From Frankia sp. RB7 (GTDB taxonomy: Bacteria > Pseudomonadota > Alphaproteobacteria > Rhizobiales > Xanthobacteraceae): a stretch of 64,000 bases of DNA. Positions 10,138 to 20,453 of this stretch are shown here, piece by piece (within the stretch, counting starts at the first letter, position 1; each line of letters starts with the position of its first letter). The notes under the pieces are model-generated. The model saw nothing but the letters and a program-made list of their open reading frames with translations. It had not been told where the DNA came from and did no database searches. A program made the position numbers and the translations under genes. The stretch lies in contig JAUEPE010000009.1 in the NCBI GenBank assembly GCA_030403585.1, forward strand, positions 124,001 to 188,000. The letters are read 5' to 3'.

Positions 10138-11151
10138 ATGACTGTGCTAGTCACCGGCGGCGCCGGCTATATTGGAAGTCACACGGTCCTCGCGCTGGCG
10201 GAAGCCGGCGAGGACGTCGTCGTGATCGACGATCTCTCCACCGGTTTCTCCGCTTACTTGCCGGAAGGCGTGCCGCTGTTCATTGGCGACGCCGGCGACG
10301 AGAATTTGCTCGAGGGCGTGATCGCCCAGCACAACATCGAGAGCATCATCCATTTCGCAGGCTCGGTGGTCGTGCCGGAGTCGATGCGCGATCCGCTCGG
10401 CTACTACCGCAACAATTTCATGACCGCGCGCAATCTGCTCAACGTCGCGGTGAAGCGCGGCATCAACCGCTTCATCTTCTCCTCGACCGCCGCCGTCTAC
10501 GGCAATCCGGACCAGGTGCCGGTGCCCGAGCACGCGCCGACGCGGCCGCTGTCGCCCTACGGCTCGTCGAAGCTGATGACCGAGATCATGCTGCACGACG
10601 TCGCCGCTGCCTACGGCATGCAGTACGTCGTGCTGCGCTACTTCAACGTCGCCGGCGCCGATCCGCAGGCCCGCATTGGCCTTGCAACCGCCGGCGCCAC
10701 GCATCTGCTCAAGATCGCGGTGGAAGCCGCGACCGGCCAGCGCGCCAAGATCGACGTGTTCGGCACCGACTACCCAACCCAGGACGGCAGCTGCATCCGC
10801 GACTTCATCCACGTCACGGATCTTTCGCAGGCGCATCGCTCGGCGCTGGCTTATTTGCGCAATGGCGGCGCCTCGACGACGCTGAACTGCGGCTATGGCC
10901 GCGGCTATTCGGTGCTCGAAACCATCGACGCCGTGCGCCGGGTCTCGGGCCGCAGCTTCGCCGTGCAATACGCCCCGCGCCGGCCCGGCGACATCATGAC
11001 CATGGTCGCCGACACCAGCCGCATCCGCGGCCTGCTCGACTGGAAGCCGCAATATGACGACCTCGAGACCATCGCGGCCCACGCGCTGGCTTGGGAGGAC
11101 AAGCTGTTCCGCGAGCGCCACGGCGAGCTCCGCCACGCCGTCTCGGCCTAG
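10138..11151 (+). CDS. galE: UDP-glucose 4-epimerase
   Basis: A 337-aa extended SDR interconverting UDP-glucose and UDP-galactose. It has VTGGAGYIGSHTVLAL at the N-terminus, FSSTAAVYG, and the catalytic YGSSKLMTE (YxxxK). RYFNVAGADPQ and the C-terminal RRPGDI block are strong GalE signatures, and the length is normal. It provides UDP-Gal for exo- or lipopolysaccharide. It is divergent from the glycosyltransferase at 8975-10048 across an 89-bp gap. Two small hairpins follow the stop. Confidence 0.95.
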   Translation: MTVLVTGGAGYIGSHTVLALAEAGEDVVVIDDLSTGFSAYLPEGVPLFIGDAGDENLLEGVIAQHNIESIIHFAGSVVVPESMRDPLGYYRNNFMTARNLLNVAVKRGINRFIFSSTAAVYGNPDQVPVPEHAPTRPLSPYGSSKLMTEIMLHDVAAAYGMQYVVLRYFNVAGADPQARIGLATAGATHLLKIAVEAATGQRAKIDVFGTDYPTQDGSCIRDFIHVTDLSQAHRSALAYLRNGGASTTLNCGYGRGYSVLETIDAVRRVSGRSFAVQYAPRRPGDIMTMVADTSRIRGLLDWKPQYDDLETIAAHALAWEDKLFRERHGELRHAVSA

Positions 11152-11165
11152 ATTCCATCCAGGCG

Positions 11166-11205
11166 CAAGCCCTTAATTGGGCTTGAAAAGCCCCGCTTTA
11201 GCGGG
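11166..11205 (+). terminator. Possible terminator after galE (two small hairpins)
   Basis: A 7-bp stem (11166-11172 with 11179-11185, loop TTAATT) is followed at once by a 5-bp GC stem (11192-11196 with 11201-11205, loop TTTA). They begin 15 bp after the galE stop. No long T run follows, so this could instead be mRNA structure before the ABC exporter gene. Confidence 0.35.
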
Positions 11206-11270
11206 CACAGAGGCCATTCGATCCCTGACGCGCGGGCAGGCTTTTCGCCTTGGCCGTCAATGGACTACGG

Positions 11271-13073
11271 ATGGCCCAGTTTCCAAAGAAAATCACCGAC
11301 GATCCCTATGAGGCAATGGTCCTCATCCGCCGCCTGGTCACGGAACAGGGGATCGTCTACTGGCGGCGCTACCTCGTCGCCTTTGCGCTGATGGCGACCG
11401 CCGCGGGCGCGACCGCAGGCGCGACCTACGTGCTCGGCCAGGTCATCAACCAGGCCTATGTCGACAAGAACATCCCGGGCATCGCGATGTTCTCGGGCAT
11501 CACGGTGATCCTGCTCTTCATCAAGGGCGTAGCGACCTACGGCCACATGGTGATCCTGACCAAGATCAGTAACGCGATCCTCGCCACCAACCAGCGCCAG
11601 CTGTTCGCCAAGCTGATGCGCGAAAGCGTCGGCTTCTTTTCGGAGCGGCATTCGTCCGAATTTTTGGCGCGGCTGACCGCCGGCGCCAAGTCGATCACCG
11701 ACGTGCTCAACATGCTGGTCAACGCCATCGGGCGCGATCTCATGATGCTGCTCGCCATGATCGGCGTGATGGTGTGGCAGGATCCGCTGATGTCGCTGAT
11801 CGGCCTCGTCGCGGTGCCGCCGGCGATGCTGGTGCTGCGCAAGCTGGTCAAGCGCATCAAGGGCCTCGCCTACAACCAGTTCACCGGCACCGCCGACATC
11901 ATGGAGACGATGCAGGAATCGCTGCAGGGCATCCGCACGGTGAAGGCGTTCACGCTCGAAGACACCATGCGGAGCCGCATCGACGAGAACATCGCGATCG
12001 TCGAGCGCAACGCCAACAAGATGGCCCGCGTCGCCAACCGTTCCAATCCGCTGATGGAGATGCTCGGCGGCTTCGCGGTCGCCGGCTGCCTGCTCTATGG
12101 CGGCTACAGCGTGGTCGCGCTCAACGCCACGCCCGGCGCGTTCTTCTCCTTCATGACCGCCTTCCTGATGGCGACCGAGCCGGCCAAGCGGCTGGCGCGG
12201 CTCAACATCGACCTCAACAGCCAGCTCGTCGGCGCGCGCATGCTGCTCGAAGTCGTCGACAGCCCGGCCAGCGAGCATTCCGACGACGACAAGCCGGCGC
12301 TGAGACTCTCCGACGCGCGGATCGAGCTGCGCGATATCAGCTTCTCCTATCGCGCCAATGAGATCGTGCTCAACCGCATGAGTTTCGTCGCCGAGCCCGG
12401 CAAGGTCACCGCGCTGGTCGGCCCCTCCGGCGGCGGCAAGTCGACCGTGCTGGCGCTGCTGTTGCGGTTCTACGAGGTGACGCAAGGCGACATCGTGATC
12501 GACGGCCAGTCGATCGGGGCAGTCTCGCGAAAGTCGCTGCGGGCACAGACCGCCTATGTCGGCCAGGACGTCTATCTGTTCCGCGACACCATCCGCAACA
12601 ACATCGCCTTCGGCAAACCGGGCGCGAGCGAGAACGAGATCGTCGATGCGGCCAAAGCGGCCTGCGCGCATGATTTCATCATGAGCTTCCCGCTCGGCTA
12701 CGACACGCCGGTCGGCGAGCACGGCACGCAAGTGTCGGGCGGCCAGCGCCAGCGCATCGCGGTGGCGCGGGCGCTGCTCAAGGACGCGCCGATCATCCTG
12801 CTGGACGAGGCCACCGCCGCACTCGATTCCGAGTCCGAGCGGCAAGTGCAGGAGGCGATCGAGCATCTCTGCCAGAACCGCACCACCATCGTGATCGCGC
12901 ACCGCCTGCACACCATCATGCACGCCGACGCGATCCTGGTGGTCGAGGGCGGCGAGATCGTCGAGCATGGCCGGCATGACGAACTGCTGCGCCGCTCGGG
13001 CCGCTACGCCTCGTTCTTCCGACTGCAGCACTACGACACCGGCGCTCTGGCGCCGATCAGCGCCACCGCATAG
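11271..13073 (+). CDS. ABC exporter, fused permease/ATPase (MsbA-like)
   Basis: A 600-aa half-size ABC exporter. Six transmembrane helices occupy about residues 25-320. The ATPase domain has Walker A GPSGGGKST near 384, signature VSGGQRQR near 488, Walker B IILLDEAT near 507 and the H-loop IAHRL. It should act as a homodimer flipping or exporting a lipid or lipid-linked molecule. MsbA-type lipid A-core export is plausible because LPS genes flank it, but substrates of this family are not readable from sequence. I chose ATG 11271 over a TTG at 11250. It lies about 120 bp after galE. Confidence 0.88.
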   Translation: MAQFPKKITDDPYEAMVLIRRLVTEQGIVYWRRYLVAFALMATAAGATAGATYVLGQVINQAYVDKNIPGIAMFSGITVILLFIKGVATYGHMVILTKISNAILATNQRQLFAKLMRESVGFFSERHSSEFLARLTAGAKSITDVLNMLVNAIGRDLMMLLAMIGVMVWQDPLMSLIGLVAVPPAMLVLRKLVKRIKGLAYNQFTGTADIMETMQESLQGIRTVKAFTLEDTMRSRIDENIAIVERNANKMARVANRSNPLMEMLGGFAVAGCLLYGGYSVVALNATPGAFFSFMTAFLMATEPAKRLARLNIDLNSQLVGARMLLEVVDSPASEHSDDDKPALRLSDARIELRDISFSYRANEIVLNRMSFVAEPGKVTALVGPSGGGKSTVLALLLRFYEVTQGDIVIDGQSIGAVSRKSLRAQTAYVGQDVYLFRDTIRNNIAFGKPGASENEIVDAAKAACAHDFIMSFPLGYDTPVGEHGTQVSGGQRQRIAVARALLKDAPIILLDEATAALDSESERQVQEAIEHLCQNRTTIVIAHRLHTIMHADAILVVEGGEIVEHGRHDELLRRSGRYASFFRLQHYDTGALAPISATA

Positions 13074-13108
13074 AGTTCCCTCCACCCCAAGAGCAGCGAG
13101 ATCGCTTC

Positions 13109-13810
13109 ATGAACGCCGCCTCCTACGTCATCCCGCTTCCGCCCCAGGCTTCGCTTCCCGTCGTCGGTGAAGCCGGCCGTTATCCGGTGCGCCGCATCTG
13201 GTGCGTCGGCCGCAACTATCTCGAGCACATCCGCGAGATGGGCAATGACGAGCGCGCGCCGCCGTTCTTCTTCGCCAAGCATGCCGACATGCTGGTGCCC
13301 GATGGCGCCACGATTCCCTATCCGCCGCTGACCAAGGATCTGCATCACGAGGTCGAGCTGATCGTCGCGCTCAAGAGCGGCGGCCTCAACATTCCCGCCG
13401 ACAAGGCGCTCGACCACGTCTACGGCTACGCCGTCGGCATCGACCTCACCCGCCGTGACCTCCAGATCGCCTCGCGCAAGAAGGAGCGTCCGTGGGAGAT
13501 CGGCAAGTCGTTCGACGGCTCGGCGCCCGCCTCCGCCTTGCAGCCGGCCTCGAAGATCGGCCATCCCTCCAAGGGCAAGATCTGGCTCACGGTCAACGGC
13601 AAGGAAGCGCAGACGGGCGACCTCGAGCAGATGATCTGGAATGTGCCGGAGACGATCTGGCAGCTCTCGCAGCAGGTGAAGCTCGCCGCCGGCGACATCA
13701 TCATGACGGGGACGCCGGCCGGCGTGTCGCAGCTCCAGCCCGGCGACAAGCTCGAATGCGGCGTCGACGGCGTCGGCACGCTGAAGGTGAGCATCGGGCA
13801 ACCGGAATAG
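13109..13810 (+). CDS. Fumarylacetoacetate hydrolase family protein
   Basis: A 233-aa FAH-fold enzyme, the size of the single-domain isomerase/hydrolase branch (acylpyruvase, HpaG-like). The core has CVGRNYLEH, the metal-binding HHEVELIVAL, YAVGIDLTRRDLQ and the C-terminal IMTGTPAGVSQL. Substrates in this branch are acylpyruvates or 2-oxo-acids. A relative annotated as a glutathione-linked enzyme cannot be excluded. It lies 35 bp after the ABC exporter and is followed by a clear intrinsic terminator. The adjacent LPS genes do not explain it. Confidence 0.85.
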   Translation: MNAASYVIPLPPQASLPVVGEAGRYPVRRIWCVGRNYLEHIREMGNDERAPPFFFAKHADMLVPDGATIPYPPLTKDLHHEVELIVALKSGGLNIPADKALDHVYGYAVGIDLTRRDLQIASRKKERPWEIGKSFDGSAPASALQPASKIGHPSKGKIWLTVNGKEAQTGDLEQMIWNVPETIWQLSQQVKLAAGDIIMTGTPAGVSQLQPGDKLECGVDGVGTLKVSIGQPE

Positions 13811-13831
13811 GCTGCACAACACCTCGCAATC

Positions 13832-13862
13832 AAAAGGCCCCGGACATCGTTCGGGGCCTTTT
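13832..13862 (+). terminator. Intrinsic terminator, probably bidirectional
   Basis: An 11-bp perfect inverted repeat (13832-13842 with 13852-13862, AAAAGGCCCCG / CGGGGCCTTTT) has a 9-nt loop. It lies 21 bp past the FAH-family stop, with a T-rich end on the plus strand. The A-tract on the other arm would also serve the convergent NTF2-like gene. Confidence 0.85.
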
Positions 13863-13876
13863 CATTTCCGATCGCT

Positions 13877-14335
13877 CTACCAGGCCTTCACCGGTCGATT
13901 GGCGTGGCTCGTCTGCGGGACGCCACGATTGAGCGACATGTGCGAATGCACGCACAGCCAGCCATCGGCACTCCTCGAAAACACCATCGTCGCCCGCCCC
14001 GGCCGTGGAAACGCGCTGCCATCGGGATGATAGCCCGTGCTGGTCCAGGGCGCGATCACCGTCGTCATCGTGCCGTCGTGGGATGCCAGGATCGAGGCCT
14101 GCTCGAGCACGAACCGAAAATCGGTCGTCTTCGGCCAGACGTTGTTCCACTGGGACGAGACCCACTGATCAAGGCCCGGGATGACATCGTTATGCGTCCC
14201 GAAGGCCAGCACATCCGGATGGAACAGCGGCCGCGCCGAGGCATAATCGACTTCACGGACATACCCCGCGAAGGTCTCCAGCCACTCGCGGAAGAACTGC
14301 ACGGTCTCGGTGTTCGCAAGTGGCAAGGAAGCCAT
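13877..14335 (-). CDS. NTF2-like (SnoaL/DUF4440-type) protein
   Basis: A 152-aa single-domain protein with the cone-shaped NTF2-like pattern. An N-terminal helix (FFREWLETFAGYVREVDY) is followed by the ARPLFHPDVLAFGTHND segment and paired strands ending in GWLCVHSHMSLNRG. Such proteins are small ligand-binding domains or enzymes (SnoaL-like cyclases, ketosteroid isomerase-like). No catalytic assignment is possible. It starts 10 bp after the stop of the LpxO-like gene, so the two are probably co-transcribed, and it converges on the FAH-family gene. Confidence 0.7.
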   Translation of the reverse strand: MASLPLANTETVQFFREWLETFAGYVREVDYASARPLFHPDVLAFGTHNDVIPGLDQWVSSQWNNVWPKTTDFRFVLEQASILASHDGTMTTVIAPWTSTGYHPDGSAFPRPGRATMVFSRSADGWLCVHSHMSLNRGVPQTSHANRPVKAW

Positions 14336-14345
14336 CGTTCGCCGA

Positions 14346-15275
14346 CTATCTCAACGCCGAAAACACGATCAGGCCTAGAACCAGCGCCGTCAGCGAGTAT
14401 TTCAACGTGTAGTAGACGTTGCGGTTCCACTCCTTGACCTTGCGGCTGCCGAGATGGATTTCGTAGAGCTTGCCGAACACCTTGTTGAGCACGCCGACGC
14501 TCTCCCCGTCGACGTTCTGGGTTGCCGACGCCTTGACGATGTGATGGCTGACCCAGCGGTTGATCGCGGTCATGAAGCCGTACTTCATCGGACGCTCGAC
14601 GTCGCAGAACAGGATGATGCGATTGACGTCGGTCGCATTCTCCGCGCTGTGAATGAAAGTCTCGTCGAACATGAAGGCCTCGCCGTCACGCCAGACGCAT
14701 TCGACCCCGTCGACCAGGATGCGGCACTTGTTCGAATTCGGCGTCACCAGGCCGAGGTGGTAGCGTAGCGAGCCGGCGAAGGGATCCCGATGCGCACCGA
14801 GCTTGCCGCCCGGCGGCAGCATCGCGAACATCGCGCCGTGTACACTCGGGATCGACTTGAGCAGATCCACCGTCTTCGGGCACAGCGTGCTCGCCGAAGG
14901 CAGGAAGTCGTCGTACCATTTCAGGTAAAAGCGTTTCCAGCCGCTCTTGAAGAACGAGTAGAAGCCCCAATCATTGTTCTTCGCTGCCGCGCGGATAAAA
15001 CCTTCGTCGAACAGGCGGACGGCCTCGTCGCGGATGGTCTCCCAGTTCTCGCTGAGCGGCTTGAGTTCCGGAAACTGCTCGATGGCGATGACGGGCTTGT
15101 TCGGCACGGCCGAGCCCGCATACATCAGCACGTTGTAGGGAGCGAGATAGGTCGAGTGATCGCCGAGCTGGCGCGCAATGCGCAGCCGCTGCTTGCCGCG
15201 GAAGTGAACGTAAATCGTCGAGGCCGCAAGCACATACAAAATGACGAGTTGCGGTGCAAAAAGCTGCTTTAGCAT
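14346..15275 (-). CDS. Aspartyl/asparaginyl beta-hydroxylase family protein, LpxO-like
   Basis: A 309-aa Fe(II)/2-oxoglutarate dioxygenase. An N-terminal hydrophobic helix (LFAPQLVILYVLAAS) and a C-terminal helix anchor it in the inner membrane, as in LpxO. The HxD iron motif is in GAHRDPF (about 160), the distal His in FIHSAEN (about 206) and the 2-oxoglutarate-binding Arg in NRIILF (about 219). LpxO-type enzymes 2-hydroxylate lipid A acyl chains; the exact acyl target here is unknown. ATG 15275 begins directly at the anchor helix; the upstream in-frame start at 15338 would add 21 unlikely residues. Confidence 0.83.
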   Translation of the reverse strand: MLKQLFAPQLVILYVLAASTIYVHFRGKQRLRIARQLGDHSTYLAPYNVLMYAGSAVPNKPVIAIEQFPELKPLSENWETIRDEAVRLFDEGFIRAAAKNNDWGFYSFFKSGWKRFYLKWYDDFLPSASTLCPKTVDLLKSIPSVHGAMFAMLPPGGKLGAHRDPFAGSLRYHLGLVTPNSNKCRILVDGVECVWRDGEAFMFDETFIHSAENATDVNRIILFCDVERPMKYGFMTAINRWVSHHIVKASATQNVDGESVGVLNKVFGKLYEIHLGSRKVKEWNRNVYYTLKYSLTALVLGLIVFSALR

Positions 15276-15419
15276 TTCCCCAAGTCCCGAGTGACCCAAC
15301 CGGGGACGTGATCTACCCCCGTCGGGCCCAAGCGGCAAGATATTCGCCGGTGGGTTGCGGTCAATCCGGGGAGAGCGCGGGGATGGAACTTGGGCCGAGA
15401 CGGACCGAAACAGCCCGAT

Positions 15420-15575
15420 TCACGCCCGCGACAGCGCCTGAAGACCCTTGAAGGTCAGACGCTTGGGGTCCGTGACGCCAGCGAGATAGAGCCGGCGGAT
15501 AAACGCGATGACGGCGTCGCGGTCGCAATCGGTCAACGCGACAACGGCGTCGACCGCAATCTTCTGGGCTTCCAT
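15420..15575 (-). CDS. Small hypothetical protein, 51 aa
   Basis: An ATG at 15573-15575, preceded by an AGGTGA ribosome-binding-like site 5-6 bases away, opens a 51-codon frame ending at a TGA (15420-15422). The predicted product is amphipathic and helical (MEAQKIAVDAVVALTD at the start, then RRLYLAGVTDPKRLTFKG) with no signal peptide. It sits between the LysR gene and the LpxO-like gene, both on the same strand. I do not recognise a family. Support is the ribosome-binding site and the plausible composition only. Confidence 0.45.
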   Translation of the reverse strand: MEAQKIAVDAVVALTDCDRDAVIAFIRRLYLAGVTDPKRLTFKGLQALSRA

Positions 15576-15724
15576 TGGGCTCACCTCGGCCTTGCGAGTA
15601 ACCCCGGCCGAGACAGGCTAGGACTCATCCGTTAATCCGGCGTTAACCGTCTCGGAATCATGGCCGATTCCGCCCGATGGCCGTATACGCAAAACAACGC
15701 ATTGCCGCGACGCGTCCTCAACGT

Positions 15725-16648
15725 CTAGCGGGTCTCAAGGCTCTTCTTGAGCTGCGCAAAATGCTTCTTGAGCCGCGGCACAGCAAAGTCGGTGAAGGCG
15801 CGTACCTTCGGCACCGAGAGCCGGCCCTGCGGAGTGATCAGATTTGTAGGCATTTCCGGATCCTCGTCTCCGGCCAAGACGATCGCCAGCTCACCGCGCC
15901 CGACCTGCTCGGCCACTTGATATGAGTACATCCGCGCCACACCTCGCCCGGCGACTGCGGATGCCACCGCAGCATAGGTGCTGTTGACGACCAGCCGCGG
16001 CGTGAACTGGACCGTGCGCGGCACCGATGAGCCTGCCTGTGGTGTGAAAGTCCACGAATTTGGCAGATGGGCCATCGCCACAATCTGGTGCTTTGCAAGA
16101 TCGCCGGGCTCGGTGATGCGAGGGTGCTGCTTGAGATAGCGTGGGGCTGCAACCACCAGGCGGCGCACCTCGCCGATCCGCGTTGCCACCATCGACGAAT
16201 CTGCCAGGGGACCGATGCGAAGTGCGATATCGATCCCCTCCTCGATCAGATTGACCGCACGATCGAACAGCAGAAGTTTTGCCGACACCGTCGGATGGGC
16301 GTCCAGAAATGCATCGAGGATCGGCCGCAGCACCATCTCGCCAGACACCACGGGGGCTGTGATCGTGAGCAGGCCACGCGGCGCCGCGCGCGGTCCGGCC
16401 GCGATGTCGTCGGCTTCTTCCAACTCAGTGAGGACGCGGCGGCAGACCCTGGCGTAGCGCTCGCCTTCCTCGCTCAGCTTGATCGACCGCGTGGTCCGGT
16501 GCAACAGCTCGGCGCCGACCCGCTCCTCCAGGAAGGCGATGGCGCGGCTCACCGCCGCCGGCGAGCGACCGAGCTTGCGGCCTGCGGCGGCGAGGCTGCC
16601 CTCGTCCACCGCAAGGACGAACACCTTCATCGCATCCAGACGATCCAT
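15725..16648 (-). CDS. LysR-family transcriptional regulator
   Basis: A 307-aa LTTR with an N-terminal winged helix (MDRLDAMKVFVLAVDEGSL, then AAAGRKLGRSPAAVSRAI) and a periplasmic-binding-like effector domain. The ATG at 16648 gives the standard LysR start; longer in-frame starts add a non-conserved leader. It is divergent from the SDR gene over about 204 bp. By the usual LysR logic it probably controls the SDR-MFS pair from that spacer. The effector is unknown. Confidence 0.92.
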   Translation of the reverse strand: MDRLDAMKVFVLAVDEGSLAAAGRKLGRSPAAVSRAIAFLEERVGAELLHRTTRSIKLSEEGERYARVCRRVLTELEEADDIAAGPRAAPRGLLTITAPVVSGEMVLRPILDAFLDAHPTVSAKLLLFDRAVNLIEEGIDIALRIGPLADSSMVATRIGEVRRLVVAAPRYLKQHPRITEPGDLAKHQIVAMAHLPNSWTFTPQAGSSVPRTVQFTPRLVVNSTYAAVASAVAGRGVARMYSYQVAEQVGRGELAIVLAGDEDPEMPTNLITPQGRLSVPKVRAFTDFAVPRLKKHFAQLKKSLETR

Positions 16649-16852
16649 GCCTTCCCGCCGCCCCATCAAATTGCGGTGACAAGCTAGGCGTTCGCCCTCG
16701 CCGCGACAACCGCCGCCGGGCGCCGATCCGGCATTCGTTCGCGCCAAGTAACAGTGTCTGCCGGACAACGTGTATTCGCAGTCGAGCCGCTGCGGCGTAC
16801 CTCAACGCCCAAGCCAGTCAGTGCTGGCACGGATCAACAACAGGAGCCCGTC

Positions 16853-17563
16853 ATGGGTATCGAGCAGAAGGTTGCCATCATCACCGGTGCATCGCAGGGC
16901 ATCGGCGCCGCCCTGGTGCAGGGTTTTCGCGATCGCAATTATCGCGTCGTCGCCACCGCGCGCTCCGTGAAGCCGTCCGCCGACGATGATGTGCTCGCCG
17001 TTCCCGGCGACATCGCCGACCGGAAGACTGCGGAGCGCGTGGTTGCGCAGGCCGTGGCCCGCTTCGGCCGTGTCGACACGCTGGTCAACAATGCCGGCAT
17101 CTTCGTCGCAAAGCCGTTCACGCAATACACCGCCGAGGACTATGCGGCAGTGATGGGCACCAACGTTGCCGGCTTCTTCAACATCACGCAGCTCGCCATC
17201 GCCGAGATGGAGAAGCAGGGTTCTGGCCACGTCGTGCAGATCACGACCACCCTGGCCGATCAGGCCAACTCCAACGTTCCCTCGGTGCTGGCCTCACTGA
17301 GCAAGGGCGGGCTGAACGCCGCGACCAAGTCGCTCGCGATCGAATACGCCGGGCGCGGCATTCGCGTGAACGCGGTTGCGCCCGGCATCATCAAGTCGCC
17401 GATGCACCCGGTTGCGACGCACGCCCAGCTCGGCGCGATGCATCCGGTCGGCCACATGGGCGAGATGTCCGACATCGTCGATGCCGTGCTCTACCTCGAA
17501 GGTGCCTCCTTCGTCACCGGCGAGATCCTGCATGTCGACGGCGGCCAGAGCGCGGGCCATTGA
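16853..17563 (+). CDS. SDR-family oxidoreductase lacking the canonical catalytic Tyr
   Basis: A 236-aa classical-length SDR with the cofactor motif TGASQGIGAAL, the NNAG block (LVNNAGIFV) and the C-terminal GEILHVDGGQSAGH. The active-site motif is changed. Where YxxxK is expected the sequence reads ASLSK (Ala147 to Lys151), and the usual serine position falls in a Thr run (ITTTLADQ). The NAD(P) site is intact. It may use a different acid or may have lost normal dehydrogenase activity. ATG 16853 was chosen because it starts right before the first strand. It begins a plus-strand pair with the MFS gene, 19 bp apart. Confidence 0.85.
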   Translation: MGIEQKVAIITGASQGIGAALVQGFRDRNYRVVATARSVKPSADDDVLAVPGDIADRKTAERVVAQAVARFGRVDTLVNNAGIFVAKPFTQYTAEDYAAVMGTNVAGFFNITQLAIAEMEKQGSGHVVQITTTLADQANSNVPSVLASLSKGGLNAATKSLAIEYAGRGIRVNAVAPGIIKSPMHPVATHAQLGAMHPVGHMGEMSDIVDAVLYLEGASFVTGEILHVDGGQSAGH

Positions 17564-17582
17564 GCCGGCGCAGGAGGATGAC

Positions 17583-18812
17583 ATGGCTGAAGTCAACGCA
17601 GATACCAAGCACGACGCCCGGCCGCACCCGCGGCCGGGCTCAGCGTCACGGCAGACTTGGCGCTATGCGTTCGCGGGCTTGTCCGCATCGCTGGTCGGAC
17701 TTGGCCTCGCCCGCTTTTCCTACACACCGCTGATCCCTGCCCTGATCGCCGCAAAATGGTTCAGCGCATCCGACGTCGTTTATCTCGGTGTTGCGAACCT
17801 CGCCGGCTATCTCGCGGGTGCTCTGGCGGCGCGAGCTGTGGCGACGCGTATTGGCGCGGTCAACGCGCTGCGCGCGATGATGCTGCTCGCCACACTTTCC
17901 TTCCTCGCGAGTTCCGCCCCGGTGTCCTTCACCTGGTTCTTCGCCTGGCGTTTCCTGTCAGGGCTTACCGGCGGCATCATCATGGTACTGGCGGCGTCCG
18001 TGATTCTCCCGCACACCTTGCCCGCCCGGCGCGGCATTGTCGGCGGGGTGATCTTTGCCGGCGTCGGTCTCGGTGTCGCCGCATCCGGCACGCTGGTGCC
18101 GCTGTTGCTGCAACAGGGATTGCAGCAGAGCTGGTACGGCCTTGGCGTGCTCTCGGCCGTGTTGACGCTCGCGAGTTGGTGGAACTGGCCTAAGGAGGCC
18201 AAGACTGACACTCCATCTTCGCACCACGCGAAGCAGCATCACACGCCGACGGCCGCCCGTGCGCTGTTGATCCAATATGGGCTCAACGCCGTCGCGCTGG
18301 TGCCGCACATGGTTTTCCTCGTCGATTTCGTGGCGCGCGGCCTCGGCCAGGGCATTGCCGCGGGATCGGGCTATTGGGTGCTGTATGGCCTCGGCGCGAT
18401 CGTCGGCCCGCTTGTCACCGGCCATCTCGGAGATCGATCCGGATTCGGCCCTGCCTTGCGTGCGGCCTTTCTGATCGAGGCGGCCGCCGTGCTGCTCCCG
18501 ACCGTCAGCACCGCGCCGGTTTCGCTGATCGTGTCGAGCATCGTGGTCGGCGGCTTCACGCCGGGCATCGTGCCGCTGGTGCTCGGACGTATCCATGAGC
18601 TTGTCCCGCATTCGAGCGAGCAGCAGCGCGCGACCTGGAGCCACGCCACCACCAGCTTTGCGCTGTTCCAGGCCGCCGCCGCTTACGGCTTCTCCTGGAT
18701 CTACGCGAACACCGGCGGCGACTATCTGGTCCTGTTCGCTCTCGGCGGCGGCGCCGTAGTGCTGGCGCTCGCAATCGACCTTGGTCTCGCGCTCACCGCG
18801 CGCAAGGCCTAG
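17583..18812 (+). CDS. MFS transporter, YbfB/YjiJ type
   Basis: A 409-aa twelve-helix transporter. A polar N-terminal tail (about 30 aa) leads into FAGLSASLVGLGLARFSYTP, which is characteristic of the YbfB/YjiJ branch. A basic loop near the middle separates the two six-helix halves. The substrate is unknown. The ATG at 17583 follows the SDR stop by 19 bp with AGGAGG-like bases upstream, so the two are co-transcribed, probably under the divergent LysR regulator. It converges on the monooxygenase gene with a 20-bp gap. Confidence 0.85.
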   Translation: MAEVNADTKHDARPHPRPGSASRQTWRYAFAGLSASLVGLGLARFSYTPLIPALIAAKWFSASDVVYLGVANLAGYLAGALAARAVATRIGAVNALRAMMLLATLSFLASSAPVSFTWFFAWRFLSGLTGGIIMVLAASVILPHTLPARRGIVGGVIFAGVGLGVAASGTLVPLLLQQGLQQSWYGLGVLSAVLTLASWWNWPKEAKTDTPSSHHAKQHHTPTAARALLIQYGLNAVALVPHMVFLVDFVARGLGQGIAAGSGYWVLYGLGAIVGPLVTGHLGDRSGFGPALRAAFLIEAAAVLLPTVSTAPVSLIVSSIVVGGFTPGIVPLVLGRIHELVPHSSEQQRATWSHATTSFALFQAAAAYGFSWIYANTGGDYLVLFALGGGAVVLALAIDLGLALTARKA

Positions 18813-18832
18813 GAGCAACAGTGGCGGCGCGA

Positions 18833-20293
<1,461 letters not shown>

Positions 20294-20399
20294 GGTTTCC
20301 TCCGCCGGCGGGGATAGTCCGCCCCTCGCTGCTGGCCGTCAATCGGCAATTGGCCGGGTAGCAACTGCAAAGCGAGTTGAATTCCATGCGCCGAAACAA

Positions 20400-20427
20400 C
20401 AAAGCCCCGGATCGCTCCGGGGCTTTG
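20400..20427 (-). terminator. Intrinsic terminator after ahcY
   Basis: A 12-bp perfect stem (20400-20411 with 20416-20427, CAAAGCCCCGGA / TCCGGGGCTTTG) has a TCGC tetraloop. It starts 27 bp beyond the ahcY stop and is followed on the minus strand by a T-rich run (TTGTTTCGG). Confidence 0.85.
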
Positions 20428-20453
20428 CGTCGATGATCGATGTGATCAGCGGA

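Noticed and set aside
11265..13085. Antisense 606-aa open frame over the ABC exporter
   Set aside because: The exporter frame has complete ABC motifs. The antisense frame is rich in Arg, His, Asp and Gln from reading a GC-rich gene backwards and has no recognisable domain.
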